Both the position numbers and the translations under genes were made by a program. Source: Polyangiaceae bacterium (GTDB lineage: Bacteria > Myxococcota_A > Polyangia > Polyangiales > Polyangiaceae). Taken from it: 49,524 nucleotides of DNA. Below are positions 33,636 to 41,949 of this stretch, in pieces; positions within the stretch are counted from its first letter, which is position 1; every line of letters begins with the position of its first letter. Location: assembly GCA_023150915.1 (NCBI GenBank), contig JAKLKA010000041.1, positions 1-49,524 on the forward strand. Direction: 5' to 3'. Under the pieces are notes generated by a model. It saw only the letters and a list, made by a program, of their open reading frames with translations, made no database searches and had not been told where the DNA came from.

Positions 33636-33852
33636 GAAGCGCAAGCGGTTCAACTTCGAGAACAACTGCCAGGCGCTGAACCATCGCCAGCGTCGCGCTC
33701 CGCTCCGCGCGAAGCAACGCCCAGATGTGTGACCGTGCAATTCCTGCCCGGTCAGCGACGTGACTCATCGGGAGCCCGCGCGCCTCCGCCATCTGTCGCA
33801 GGCGACCGGCGAGAACCCGCTCCAGGGAGCCTGTCCGCGCGGCCTTTTCCAC
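33613..33852 (-). CDS. XRE-type transcriptional regulator
   Basis: Encodes about 79 residues. GRLRQMAEARGLPMSHVADRAGIARSHIWALLRAERSATLAMVQRLAVVLEVEPLALL is a complete Cro/CI-type helix-turn-helix. The start is uncertain: GTG 33852 gives a compact protein; the frame remains open far upstream but that part reads antisense to the Cys-rich lipoprotein gene. A 10-bp palindrome (CTGTATACAG, 33889-33898) lies upstream and could be its operator. Confidence 0.65.
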   Translation of the reverse strand: MEKAARTGSLERVLAGRLRQMAEARGLPMSHVADRAGIARSHIWALLRAERSATLAMVQRLAVVLEVEPLALLTPARRR

Positions 33853-33888
33853 GGCCGGATCATGGGTCGCCAGAACCTGGCAGCTGTC

Positions 33889-33898
33889 CTGTATACAG
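33889..33898. promoter_or_regulatory. Palindrome in the XRE/lipoprotein promoter region
   Basis: CTGTATACAG is a perfect 10-bp palindrome between the leftward XRE-type gene and the rightward Cys-rich lipoprotein gene, within an AT-richer stretch (TATTCTGAAT follows). It may bind the XRE protein. Confidence 0.45.
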
Positions 33899-33936
33899 AG
33901 TATTCTGAATAGAGCACAGCGGTCCTGGGAGGCATC

Positions 33937-35064
33937 ATGCGACGGTTTTCGATCTTGGCGATGGGCATCTTCTTGGCGGCAGTCGCCGCGTCTTGTGGCG
34001 GCGACGACGGCGGTGGGGGCACCGAGGCGTGCGGTGCGAGCAACTGCGCTGGGTGTTGCGACAAGGGGGTCTGCAAAGCGGGGACGGACATGGCAGGGTG
34101 CGGCGTTCAGGGCGCACAGTGCGCGACGTGCACGGCGGGACAGACTTGCGCAGCGGGCAAGTGCGAGGCCTCGTCCACTGGCTGTGGTCCGGGGAACTGC
34201 CCGACCGGTTGCTGCGTTGGTGACACTTGTCGGAGCGGCCTCGACAGCGACGCCTGCGGCCAGGGCGGCGGCGCCTGCTCGCCGTGCAATGCCGGTGAGT
34301 CTTGCGAGGCAGCTTCGCGGAGCTGCATTCCGCCCACCAGCGGTTGCAGCAGCACTTGCGCTGGATGCTGCGCGGGCAACGCCTGCAACGCAGGCACGAC
34401 AGCCGCGGCGTGCGGGCAGGGCGGTGCCGCGTGCACGACGTGCGGGACCGGGCAGGCCTGCGTGAACGGACAATGCGCGAGCGCTACCGAGTGCAGCCCG
34501 ACGAACCCGGCGGGCGCGTGCGGAACTGGGGAAACATGCGTTGCCGGTTCGTGCTGCGCGAATGCACTGGCGTGTGGCACCAAGTGCTGCGGAGCCGGCC
34601 AGCTCTGCATGGATGATGGTCAGGGCAACTACAGTTGCCAGCAGGCTTGCACGACCAACGCCCAGTGCTCCGGGGCGAACGGCTGCTGCGCGCTCCTGGC
34701 GAACGGGACCGGGGCCTGCCAGCCGCCGTCAGCGAATGTGCGCTGCCGGTGCGGCACGAGCGCCGACTGCACGGCCATCACCGGCAAGTCGGCCTGCGTT
34801 CCGTCGGTGGACAACGGGGTGGTCGTCGCCAAGAGCTACGAATGCCGCCCCAACGACGGCAAAGCGGGCAACGGCTGCAACGGGAGCACTACCTGCGGCT
34901 CGGGGTACGACTGCATGGTGGACACCAGCAAGAACCAGTTTTGCACCCTAGGCTGCGCGACCGACGCGACCTGCGGCAACCCGGGCGTCGGCTGCTGCAA
35001 GCCGGCGGGATGCGACAACGCGATTTCGAGCTGCAAGTTTCCAAACGCTTGCATGCCCTGTTAG
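33937..35064 (+). CDS. Cys-rich repeat lipoprotein
   Basis: Encodes 375 residues. The signal peptide ends at AASC (lipid-modified Cys20), followed by a short Gly/Asp linker. The mature part has about 60 Cys in repeated units such as CGxxxCAGCC...GxxCxxC(T/S)xGxxC, probably cross-linked by disulfides, and no catalytic site is visible. Such proteins are numerous in Polyangiales and are thought to be exposed on the surface. GGGAGG four bases before the ATG supports the start. It lies within element 2, next to an XRE-type gene and a serine recombinase gene. Confidence 0.85.
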   Translation: MRRFSILAMGIFLAAVAASCGGDDGGGGTEACGASNCAGCCDKGVCKAGTDMAGCGVQGAQCATCTAGQTCAAGKCEASSTGCGPGNCPTGCCVGDTCRSGLDSDACGQGGGACSPCNAGESCEAASRSCIPPTSGCSSTCAGCCAGNACNAGTTAAACGQGGAACTTCGTGQACVNGQCASATECSPTNPAGACGTGETCVAGSCCANALACGTKCCGAGQLCMDDGQGNYSCQQACTTNAQCSGANGCCALLANGTGACQPPSANVRCRCGTSADCTAITGKSACVPSVDNGVVVAKSYECRPNDGKAGNGCNGSTTCGSGYDCMVDTSKNQFCTLGCATDATCGNPGVGCCKPAGCDNAISSCKFPNACMPC

Positions 35065-35112
35065 CCGCGCCATGGATGGACAACGCGGAGATCCGGCCGC
35101 AACCTTCGGGGC

Positions 35113-35760
35113 ATGCACCGAAGTGCCGCCTACGTTCGCGTCAGCTCCAAGAGCCAGGATCATGCAACCCAGCGGGCGGCGATAGCGCGAGCCGCAGCAG
35201 CCCGTGGCGATGCCATCGAGTGCTGGTACTCCGAGAAGCAGAGCGGCAAGAACATGGCCCGCATCGAGCTGCAGCGCTTGCGCGGCGATGCCCGAGCGGG
35301 GGACCTGCGACGGCTCTACGTCTTTCGGCTCGACCGCCTGACCCGCTCGGGCATCAGGGACACCCTCGACTTGATCGAGGAGCTGCGGGCGCATGGCGTG
35401 GACGTCGTCAGCGTAGCCGACGGCTTCGACCTCAACGGCCCCGCGGCCGAAGTCGTGTTGGCGGTGATGGCCTGGGCCGCCAAGATGGAGCGCATCGCCA
35501 TCAACGAGCGGATCGCCGCCGCTCGGGAGCGTGTCGAGGCCGCTGGCGGGCGCTGGGGCCGCCAGCGGCGCATGGCACGGGACGAGGTGAGCCGAGCCGC
35601 GGCGATGCGTGCAGACGGGCGCAGTGTCCGAGAGATCGCCGTCGCGCTCAAGGTGCCGCGGTCCACCGTCGGCAGGGCGCTCGCGTCCCAAAATGGTGGG
35701 CTCGTCGAGCAGCGCTCGTGCCCGTCAGATCCGCCCCCCGAGCCCCCCTCGGCCCAGTAG
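35113..35760 (+). CDS. Serine recombinase (resolvase/invertase family)
   Basis: Encodes 215 residues. The catalytic domain has YVRVSSKSQD (nucleophile Ser11) and FRLDRLTRSG, both typical of resolvases and invertases. The C-terminal HTH (DEVSRAAAMRADGRSVREIAVALKVPRSTVGRAL) recognises DNA. The last 15 residues are Pro-rich and variable. It may resolve or invert DNA within the element; no matching crossover repeats were seen next to it. GC is high and similar to the neighbours. Confidence 0.9.
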   Translation: MHRSAAYVRVSSKSQDHATQRAAIARAAAARGDAIECWYSEKQSGKNMARIELQRLRGDARAGDLRRLYVFRLDRLTRSGIRDTLDLIEELRAHGVDVVSVADGFDLNGPAAEVVLAVMAWAAKMERIAINERIAAARERVEAAGGRWGRQRRMARDEVSRAAAMRADGRSVREIAVALKVPRSTVGRALASQNGGLVEQRSCPSDPPPEPPSAQ

Positions 35761-35820
35761 TCTGCTTGTGGGACAGTTGTGGCGTAGCGCTCAGCGCTCT
35801 CTCGGGCACCGCCGCGACGA

Positions 35821-38800
35821 TCAGAACATGCAGATCGGAGCCCCTTTCGCCGCGAACATGGAGTTGGGGAGAGCCGGGCAACCGGCCGACGCATCGTGCG
35901 GGACTTTGACCACAAACGACGACGTGGAAGCGTTGCCGCTGGCGTCGCGAGCTTCGACCGTAACGGTATAGGCGCGCCCATCGCCACCGCCGTTTCGATC
36001 CGCTTTGAGGCACACACCGGTGGCACCGAAAGCGGAACTTCCGGGCGCAGGTTCGTCGCTGTCGACGGCGACAATTCGGACCGTGGGGGACGGGTCACAA
36101 TCGAACACTGACACGTTGACGTTTTCACCGAGAATGAATGGCACGTGCTTGCCGTTTGGTGGCCACAGGCAGGTGGGCGAGAAGTCGATTGCGTCGAACA
36201 CGGGTGGCGAAGAATCGACGCCGCTGCAAATGACGCTTCGGTTTCCACTGGCGGAGAAATTCACTGAGCCAAAGTACCGTTGTGGCTTCGCACTGACCGC
36301 TACGAATGCTGGACGGGCGGCACTGAGCCCCGAACCGAAGAACGCGTCTTCGCGCAGGCCCGGTGCATTCGGGGCCGCGCTGAACGCTAACTCGCTCGCT
36401 TCGAACACCGCCAGCTTCGGGGGTGTTGGCGGAGTTGTGGGCGGCTCCAGAGCGATGCTGATGGGCGAGGAATCAGTCACGCGAATCAGGGCGGCCCATC
36501 CTGTGTTCTCGACGCCGCTGTTGCACCCGGTGCCCTGTCCGCCCGTTGCCAGCAGGTCTTCGAACGGCGCAGAGACGATGATCGCCCCGTTGCTCGTGCC
36601 GCCTACGTTCCAGCCGAAGTTGTCGCCGTTGGCAAGCGGGTTCCCCGGGGCCCCACAGGTCTCCGCTGGCCCTGGGATCTTGCCGTCACCTTGACGCCAG
36701 AATGCTTGCCCCACCGCTGTGACGCCGGTCGCGCTGCCGCGCAGGACGTGTGCCGCCCCCCTGCCTGTGTCTTCGTTCCAAGCTCCAACGATGAGGTCGT
36801 CGAAGCCATCGTCATCCGCGCTCGTTATTGCCAGCGAGCCCCCGAAGGCGTCGAACGGACCGGCACTTCCGGCCACAGCCACTCCACCGAGGACGGTGCC
36901 CTCTTGAATGAACTGGCTGCCCGTCGGAGTCAGGCCACCTGACGAGCCGCTGATGATGGTGACGGCACCTTTTCCGATAACTCCTCCCTCGTTGCTTTTT
37001 GCTGCGAGGTCGATGCAGGGCCGTCCGTAAGACGAATCGCCGTTGAAGTTGCCCGCGGCGAGCTTCCCGCCGAACGCATCCAGTTGATTCGGACCGTTAC
37101 CGATTCCAGGGATCGATTGATCTATCCGCTGCCAGCGTTTTGGCTGAGTACCGGCCGTCGGCACTTCAAGCCCGGATGCCGAGCCGTACGCGACCTGCAC
37201 GACGCCAGCGAACAGGGTCGTTCCCACCGTCGCCGTCGCGAGACCGATCGCCAAGTCCTCATAGCCATCGCAGTTGAAGTCGCCAGCCGTGACCGCGGTG
37301 GGCAGCGCGCCTGCGCCGGTCATCCCGAGCGCCGTCATCGGCAGGGTGACTTTCTTGTTTCCGGGGTCGAGCCCAATGCCCGTCTTGCCGTGCACAACAT
37401 AGACGCTGTCCCGACCCGCGATCGCCAGATCGTCAAAGCCGTCTCCGTCGAAGTCGCCAGCCGCCATCTGGCGCCCGAAGGAGTCCGATGACTGCGGGGC
37501 CCCGCCAAACGTCTTGACGTCGAAGTTCTTCCTGACCAAGTCGAACCCGGTGGGACCCGGCGCAAACTTCACGTAGCTGACCACGCCAGCGAGTGGAATC
37601 TGAATATCAGGCTTCCCCACACCGCCTGGCACGGCGAGCGTCTTCCCCGGGGCGCCGAACGCGACACCGTCACGGCCCGCGTCCCCATCGAACTTTCCCC
37701 AACCTATGGCTGCGCCGAAGCGATCGCCGAATTCGTCCGCGGGGCCTCCGGGACTGAGTATGTTCAGTATCTCCAGGTCCAGGACGTCCAGGTAGGCCTT
37801 GTTGGTCGTATCGCGACTGAGTACGTAGCTGACCCCAACCCGCGGGTTGAAGTTGCCGCCGGGGTTGTTGCCAGGCGCACTGATGACCATCGTTTCGTGC
37901 TCGGCCTTGTCGAAGAGGTGCAAACCGCGAGGAACCAAGTGCGCGGCGTTCTTGAGTCCCGTCGCAGCGCCCAAGTAGACCGTCTCGTTGCCATCCGCTC
38001 GGACGAGGGCCACGTCTGACATGGTGTCCTTGTTGAAGTCACCCACGACAAAGTAGCTGAGCGGGTTAGACACGGACGCGCCGATGTTCCAGCCACCCGG
38101 CCCGATGGACGACACTGCACCTGGGAATGTGAACTGGCTCTCTGCCATGCCCTTGAAGTAGAGAGGAACACCAGCGACGTGTCCCACGACGTCTCCTTTG
38201 CCGTCTCCGTTGAAGTCGCCCGAGAAGAATCCGGCGAGGGCCGTCGCTGAGACCGGCAAGAATGTGTCATAGGGTCCGATGACGGTTCCCGAGCCGAAGG
38301 TAAGCTGCAGAACCGCCGTGTTGCTCGCCGAGATCAGGAAGTCCAGTGACTCTTCTTTGCCATCGCCGTCGAGGTCGAACTTGACGCTTGGGGCGTTGTA
38401 GCTCAACACCACGCGGGCAAAATCTCGAAAGCCGGATGCCGCCGAGAAGAACGCGATTTCGGGATTTGGAATACCGCTGGAAGTGGTCTCGCCGTCCCCG
38501 CTCTCCAGGATCCCCAGGATGTCGCCGGTGAGTGCAGTTGGGCTTGCGTGATCGATGATCGGTCCGCCCGAGTCGCCGGGGATCGGAATCACTCCGGTCG
38601 ACGTCGGGAAGAAACCGCCCCCGCGAAGAACGGCGAACTCGTGCGGTGACGGGCCTCGCTGAAGAAGCGCCGCAACCTTCTGCGGATCCGCAGTCAGTCC
38701 AGGGAACGGCACGACTGTGAATCCCGCCCACTCAGGCGTGCCGAACAGCGAGTCGTCGGGAGGCCAGGTGGCGGGGGCCGCCGTCAGGCTATAGCCATAG

Positions 38801-39330
38801 AACGCTTTCTTTCCAGACAAGACGAACTCCGTCGCACCTTTCGAGGTGAGCCATCGACGAAATCCGCTGCCGGAGCCATTGACGATGAGGGGCGAGATCT
38901 TCATCAGCGCGGCGTCCCAGCCCTCGTTGTCACGCGCGCTGCCGGCGACGTACCGCGGGTGCGTGAACACCTTGGGGAAGGGCTTGCCATAGACGATGCT
39001 CTGGTCGAAGGGGCTTCCCTTCATTGTGATGTACATCTTCTCGGCCGGCGGGACACAGGGCTCCAGCACGTGAGCCGCCGAGAGGAGCCATTCGTTTGTG
39101 AGCATCACGCCTGTCCCTACGCTGCAGAACTTGCCGGTCAGACCGTCCGTCTGCGCGATTTGAACAACTCCGATCTTGGCGGCATCGACCGTCGTCCCAC
39201 CGTAGATCTCGGACTGTTGGCCGGCGGTGTCTTCGAAATCGCGGCCCGTGCAACCGGCGAGCTGAGCGAGCGCCCAAACGGCGATAACGCAAAACAGCAC
39301 ATGGGCGGCTGAGCGAAATGGTCGAGTCAT
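35821..39330 (-). CDS. Trypsin-like serine protease lipoprotein with FG-GAP repeats
   Basis: Encodes 1169 residues. The lipobox is AQLAGC (Cys27). The S1 protease domain begins at SEIYGG and has His87 (LSAAHV), Asp139 (WDAALMKI) and Ser254 (GDSGGP). It is followed by many FG-GAP/VCBS-type calcium-binding repeats (DFNGDGKGD, DFDGDGFDDLAI, DFNCDGYEDLAIG) from about 350 to 950. The C-terminus is an Ig-like/HYR-type domain (VTVEARDASGNAS). The start at ATG 39330 is supported by GGAGG six bases before; the frame opens 11 codons earlier. It overlaps the stop of the next upstream gene as ATGA. It probably digests or binds extracellular protein. Confidence 0.9.
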   Translation of the reverse strand: MTRPFRSAAHVLFCVIAVWALAQLAGCTGRDFEDTAGQQSEIYGGTTVDAAKIGVVQIAQTDGLTGKFCSVGTGVMLTNEWLLSAAHVLEPCVPPAEKMYITMKGSPFDQSIVYGKPFPKVFTHPRYVAGSARDNEGWDAALMKISPLIVNGSGSGFRRWLTSKGATEFVLSGKKAFYGYSLTAAPATWPPDDSLFGTPEWAGFTVVPFPGLTADPQKVAALLQRGPSPHEFAVLRGGGFFPTSTGVIPIPGDSGGPIIDHASPTALTGDILGILESGDGETTSSGIPNPEIAFFSAASGFRDFARVVLSYNAPSVKFDLDGDGKEESLDFLISASNTAVLQLTFGSGTVIGPYDTFLPVSATALAGFFSGDFNGDGKGDVVGHVAGVPLYFKGMAESQFTFPGAVSSIGPGGWNIGASVSNPLSYFVVGDFNKDTMSDVALVRADGNETVYLGAATGLKNAAHLVPRGLHLFDKAEHETMVISAPGNNPGGNFNPRVGVSYVLSRDTTNKAYLDVLDLEILNILSPGGPADEFGDRFGAAIGWGKFDGDAGRDGVAFGAPGKTLAVPGGVGKPDIQIPLAGVVSYVKFAPGPTGFDLVRKNFDVKTFGGAPQSSDSFGRQMAAGDFDGDGFDDLAIAGRDSVYVVHGKTGIGLDPGNKKVTLPMTALGMTGAGALPTAVTAGDFNCDGYEDLAIGLATATVGTTLFAGVVQVAYGSASGLEVPTAGTQPKRWQRIDQSIPGIGNGPNQLDAFGGKLAAGNFNGDSSYGRPCIDLAAKSNEGGVIGKGAVTIISGSSGGLTPTGSQFIQEGTVLGGVAVAGSAGPFDAFGGSLAITSADDDGFDDLIVGAWNEDTGRGAAHVLRGSATGVTAVGQAFWRQGDGKIPGPAETCGAPGNPLANGDNFGWNVGGTSNGAIIVSAPFEDLLATGGQGTGCNSGVENTGWAALIRVTDSSPISIALEPPTTPPTPPKLAVFEASELAFSAAPNAPGLREDAFFGSGLSAARPAFVAVSAKPQRYFGSVNFSASGNRSVICSGVDSSPPVFDAIDFSPTCLWPPNGKHVPFILGENVNVSVFDCDPSPTVRIVAVDSDEPAPGSSAFGATGVCLKADRNGGGDGRAYTVTVEARDASGNASTSSFVVKVPHDASAGCPALPNSMFAAKGAPICMF

Positions 39331-39860
39331 CGCGATCCTCCAGGCCTCGTGGGCGGCAAACAATCATCCGCACTGGCTTTCGTCCGTCGAGCGGAGCTGC
39401 TCAACCACAGTGCGAGGGGCCCGTCAGCATGCACCACGCCGACTACCTCGTGGAACGTACCGTCGGTCAGCAGGGATGGATGCGCTCCAGGAGTGCGGTC
39501 AATCGGTGAGCCATCTGCGCTCCGGAGTTCAAGCACGACCACCGCGGGCCTGTCGACCGTGACCTGCTCCGAAGTCGCCCGCTCGCACGCGAGTATGCGC
39601 GGTGGATCCGCGCAACGCCGGCCAGAGAAGTTGCACTCGCGGAATCCAGTGCCCGTCCAGCCTCGAACTCGGACCGCGACGCCGCGGTAGCTTGCGGGGT
39701 GATCGAAGATCGCCGTAATACCCACGGACAGAGGCTCGCCCTTCGGCGGCATACCCTTCGGCGCGCCCGAAGGGCTGCACGTGGCCAGACAGGGAAGTGC
39801 TGCAGCGAGCGCGCCGAGTCTGCGGGCTCGAACGCTGAACGTAGGCGTTCGTTCGCTCAC
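39327..39860 (-). CDS. Small putative lipoprotein
   Basis: Encodes 177 residues. An N-terminal hydrophobic segment (LGALAAALPCLATC) ends at a possible lipobox Cys. The body is an OB-like beta fold, with ITAIFDHPASYRGVAVRVRGW and later VVVLELRSADGS, of the kind seen in small exported proteins. The stop overlaps the protease start (ATGA), so both genes are in one leftward unit. Function unknown. Confidence 0.7.
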   Translation of the reverse strand: MSERTPTFSVRARRLGALAAALPCLATCSPSGAPKGMPPKGEPLSVGITAIFDHPASYRGVAVRVRGWTGTGFRECNFSGRRCADPPRILACERATSEQVTVDRPAVVVLELRSADGSPIDRTPGAHPSLLTDGTFHEVVGVVHADGPLALWLSSSARRTKASADDCLPPTRPGGSR

Positions 39861-40177
39861 AGCATCCTCATCACGCTCTCCCAGACCACGGGCGCACGGA
39901 ACCCCGTGGTGGATGTCGTATCCGGCGCGACGCCAGCGCCGTAGATCTCCTGCGCGTTGGTCGCGCTGGGTCCATCCACGGGCAGCTCACGAGTCGAGCA
40001 GCCGACTGCGGCTGCGCTGAGTGCAGCGAGGGCGGGTCGTCCCGCTCGCGATGCCCCCCCGCGAACGCCGTGCCACGACTCGCAACCCGTCCGCCCGTGC
40101 CATGCTCCACCTCCCTGCACCGTGCGATCCAATTCGCCCAACTCAACGCGAGCCGTCAAGGGTGTGAATCGACGCAT
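39857..40177 (-). CDS. Short protein like a truncated protease precursor
   Basis: Encodes about 106 residues. Only the last 60 look meaningful: a hydrophobic segment with a Cys (ALAALSAAAVGC), then NAQEIYGAGVAPDTTSTTGFRAPVV. This matches the start of S1 proteases in this genome (compare QQSEIYGGTT in the next gene), yet the protein ends soon after. Its stop overlaps the next start as ATGA. It may be a remnant of a duplicated protease or a short lipoprotein. The start is very uncertain. Confidence 0.4.
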   Translation of the reverse strand: MRRFTPLTARVELGELDRTVQGGGAWHGRTGCESWHGVRGGASRAGRPALAALSAAAVGCSTRELPVDGPSATNAQEIYGAGVAPDTTSTTGFRAPVVWESVMRML

Positions 40178-40256
40178 GCCTCCCCACATGCCGTTACGGC
40201 AGCTCTCGCTGCGCGGGAGCCGCGCTCCACGCATCGCGATCGGGCGCGCCGCCGTT

Positions 40257-40520
40257 TCATTTGCGACCGCGCCGGGAGCGCGCGACGTCGAGCTGGATGG
40301 TGCTCGCGCGCGCCTTGCGGCGGCCCTCCAGGTCGTGGGCCAGCGCGGCCACGTCGGACCAGCGGCCTTCGACGGTCGCAGCCACGAGCGCTTCGCACAG
40401 CGCCTTCTCGACGGCGTCCGCAGGCAGGGTCGCGGCCAGTTCGGTGGCGCGCGCTACGAGCGCGTGGTGCAGGGCCCGGTCCCACTCGGCGCGCACAAAC
40501 GAATCGTCGCCATTCGTCAC
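40257..40520 (-). CDS. Small helical protein near the right border of element 2
   Basis: Encodes 87 residues from GTG 40520. It is mostly helical and Ala-rich, with alternating charge (WDRALHHALVARATELAATLPADAVEKALCEALVAATVEG). The frame stays open far to the right, but that part reads the att copy and the DUF2283 gene in antisense. No motif recognised. Confidence 0.45.
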   Translation of the reverse strand: MTNGDDSFVRAEWDRALHHALVARATELAATLPADAVEKALCEALVAATVEGRWSDVAALAHDLEGRRKARASTIQLDVARSRRGRK

Positions 40521-40625
40521 GGCGTGACGCGCGATCACGCACTTAGCGTCGCTATCCGTCGGCGTCGCCGGCCTGCGATCATGCTGAATACCTGCGGAAG
40601 GCGACGAGTCGGTCGCCCCGAGGTC

Positions 40626-40661
40626 AGGTTCAAGTCCTCTCCTTCGCACTCTGATTTCGTG
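40626..40661 (+). repeat. Attachment site copy 3
   Basis: 36 bp identical to 27051-27086: 24 bases of the tRNA-Leu 3' end plus 12 bases (TCTGATTTCGTG) that encode the C-terminal residues of the element 2 integrase. The upstream 30 bases of the full att are missing, so this copy is truncated. Confidence 0.88.
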
Positions 40662-40709
40662 GATGATGCGGCGCGGCCCGGCGAGTGGCGCGCCGGGGGT
40701 GGGCGGCGC

Positions 40710-40979
40710 ATGAAGGCGAGATACGTCGAGGTGACCTACAGCAAGGGGAAGCCGCTGGCCGCGTACCTGTACTTGCCGCGCGAGACGGGTGCTCGGGCGG
40801 TGCGGACTGAGGACGGTGGGCCTGGGCTCCGAGTGGACTACGACGCGAGCGGGAAACCGATCGGGTTGGAGCTCACGGCGCCCTCGGAGGTGACCCTTGC
40901 TGACGTGAACGCCGTGCTTGGCCGGATTGGTGAGCCGCAGCTCGCGCCGGAGGAGCGGGCCCCGCTCTGCAACGTGTGA
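40710..40979 (+). CDS. DUF2283-like small protein (paralogue)
   Basis: Encodes 89 residues, most of them identical to the protein at 19559-19828 (same YLYLPRE, GLRVDYDASGKPIGLE and ADVNAVL motifs). Here no DUF4258-like partner precedes it, so if the pair is a toxin-antitoxin module, this would be an orphan antitoxin-type gene. It lies directly after the third att copy. Confidence 0.72.
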   Translation: MKARYVEVTYSKGKPLAAYLYLPRETGARAVRTEDGGPGLRVDYDASGKPIGLELTAPSEVTLADVNAVLGRIGEPQLAPEERAPLCNV

Positions 40980-41010
40980 CCGCCGGCGAGGGGCTTTCTC
41001 TGCGTGGCGA

Positions 41011-41099
41011 CCGGCGACTGCGGGTCGGCCGCCTTCACCCGGACTGGCGGCTTGCCGGTGTGATACTCGGCGTAGAGCTTCGCGGCACGCTCCGCAGCT
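41011..41099 (-). pseudogene. Integrase fragment
   Basis: 89 bp match 23792-23880 with two mismatches and encode AERAAKLYAEYHTGKPPVRV from the integrase N-terminal region. Upstream, the similarity weakens with indels (GLNFPRSCG versus VELPTGSGD); downstream it stops abruptly. No start or catalytic domain remains, so it is a remnant. Confidence 0.85.
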
Positions 41100-41205
41100 C
41101 CACAAGACCGGGGGAAGTTCAGACCTACGGTCCCGGGGCGCGGGCTGGATCGAAGCGACCACGATGTCGCCACAGGCGAGTGCGCACTGAGCCGCCAGGA
41201 CCAGG

Positions 41206-41892
41206 TCAGCGTTCGGGCTTCTCCGCCGCGACTGCGAAGAACGCAGCGCCTGGGGCATGAAGCCGCCCCAGCAGCGGGTCCAGCGGAGCCATGGCGCGAG
41301 CTGCGAGGCCGCTCGGCGGAAAGAACACGGCAGCGCGCATGCGGGCTGCCTTCAGACCGGCACCTTGCACTAGCTGCTCGAGCTCGCTCAGCGACCAAAA
41401 GCGAGCGCTGCGCCAGCTCTGGGCGCCAAGCCAACCGCGCAAGCGTCGCTTGGCTGCCCAGACGCTGCGTCGATTGAGCTCGCCGAGGACCAGTCGCCCG
41501 CCGGGTGCGAGGACGCGCGCCATCTCACCGATGGCCGCCGGCGCGTCCGATACGAAGCAGAGCACGGTCACCGCGAGCACGACGTCGAGCTCGGCGTCGC
41601 CGAGCGGGAGCGCTTCCGCCCGACCTCGTTGGAGGGCGACCGAGAGCCCCCGGCTCGCCGCCCGAGCTCGAGCCGCGTCGAGCATCACCTGCTCGGCATC
41701 GAGCGCCGTCACGCTTGCCCCGCGCGACGCGGCTTCCAGGGCGTAGGTGCCGTCGCCCGCGCCCACGTCGAGCACACGCTTGCCGCGGAGCGGTCCCGTG
41801 ATGTCGAAGATGGCTGCGATCTCGGCGCGCTCCGTGAGCTGGCCGAGCAGAGTGGCCCTCCACCGCGCATACGTTTCTGGAGTGACGTTCAC
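41206..41892 (-). CDS. Class I SAM-dependent methyltransferase
   Basis: Encodes 228 residues. SAM-binding motif I is LDVGAGDGTY (41-50). An acidic residue follows strand 2 (ALDAEQ), then the motif AEALPLGDAELDVVLAV and the post-motif ARVLAPGGRLVLGEL. This is the UbiE/methyltransferase-11 type. No Cys triad of the arsenite methyltransferase kind is visible. It lies 57 bp after the PLP-enzyme gene on the same strand, so it is probably the last gene of the MFS/PLP/methyltransferase unit. The substrate is unknown; a thiol, metalloid or small-molecule detoxification role is inferred from neighbours. Confidence 0.85.
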   Translation of the reverse strand: MNVTPETYARWRATLLGQLTERAEIAAIFDITGPLRGKRVLDVGAGDGTYALEAASRGASVTALDAEQVMLDAARARAASRGLSVALQRGRAEALPLGDAELDVVLAVTVLCFVSDAPAAIGEMARVLAPGGRLVLGELNRRSVWAAKRRLRGWLGAQSWRSARFWSLSELEQLVQGAGLKAARMRAAVFFPPSGLAARAMAPLDPLLGRLHAPGAAFFAVAAEKPER

Positions 41893-41949
41893 CTCAGGAC
41901 GAGCTCCTGGCGTCGGCTCTCGCCCCGAGACCTGGGTGGGCGGCGGCGG

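Larger units (their letters stand above)
27075..40649. mobile_element. Integrated element 2 (satellite-like, with secreted-protein cargo)
   Basis: About 13.6 kb between att copies 2 and 3. The left third is an early-type operon: integrase, excisionase-like gene, small coiled-coil gene, RecA/RepA-like ATPase and a small gene, with iteron-like repeats beside the ATPase. Next come several small genes with helix-turn-helix motifs and palindromic operators. The right half carries secreted-protein genes and a serine recombinase. No capsid, portal, terminase or conjugation gene is seen. It may be a phage-satellite or mobilisable island; the right border is defined by a shorter att copy, so its age and integrity are uncertain. 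Confidence 0.72.
40626..41100. mobile_element. Stub of a third related element
   Basis: The order att copy, conserved hairpin (40669-40695), DUF2283 gene, integrase fragment repeats the layout and orientation of element 1 in condensed form. The remainder, including the right att, is gone. It is best explained as a deletion derivative of an earlier insertion of the same element family. Confidence 0.7.

Noticed and set aside
33613-34473. A 286-residue frame for the XRE-type protein
   Set aside because: Only the last 80 residues form the HTH; the rest is antisense to the Cys-rich lipoprotein gene, which has a signal peptide and a good ribosome-binding site.
40980-41205. A further gene between the DUF2283 copy and the methyltransferase
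   Set aside because: Open frames here are explained by the integrase fragment and by antisense of the methyltransferase; no start with signal was found.
40257-41258. One long minus-strand gene spanning the third att and the DUF2283 gene
   Set aside because: It reads antisense to DUF2283 and through the att repeat and integrase fragment; only the last 87 codons look independent.
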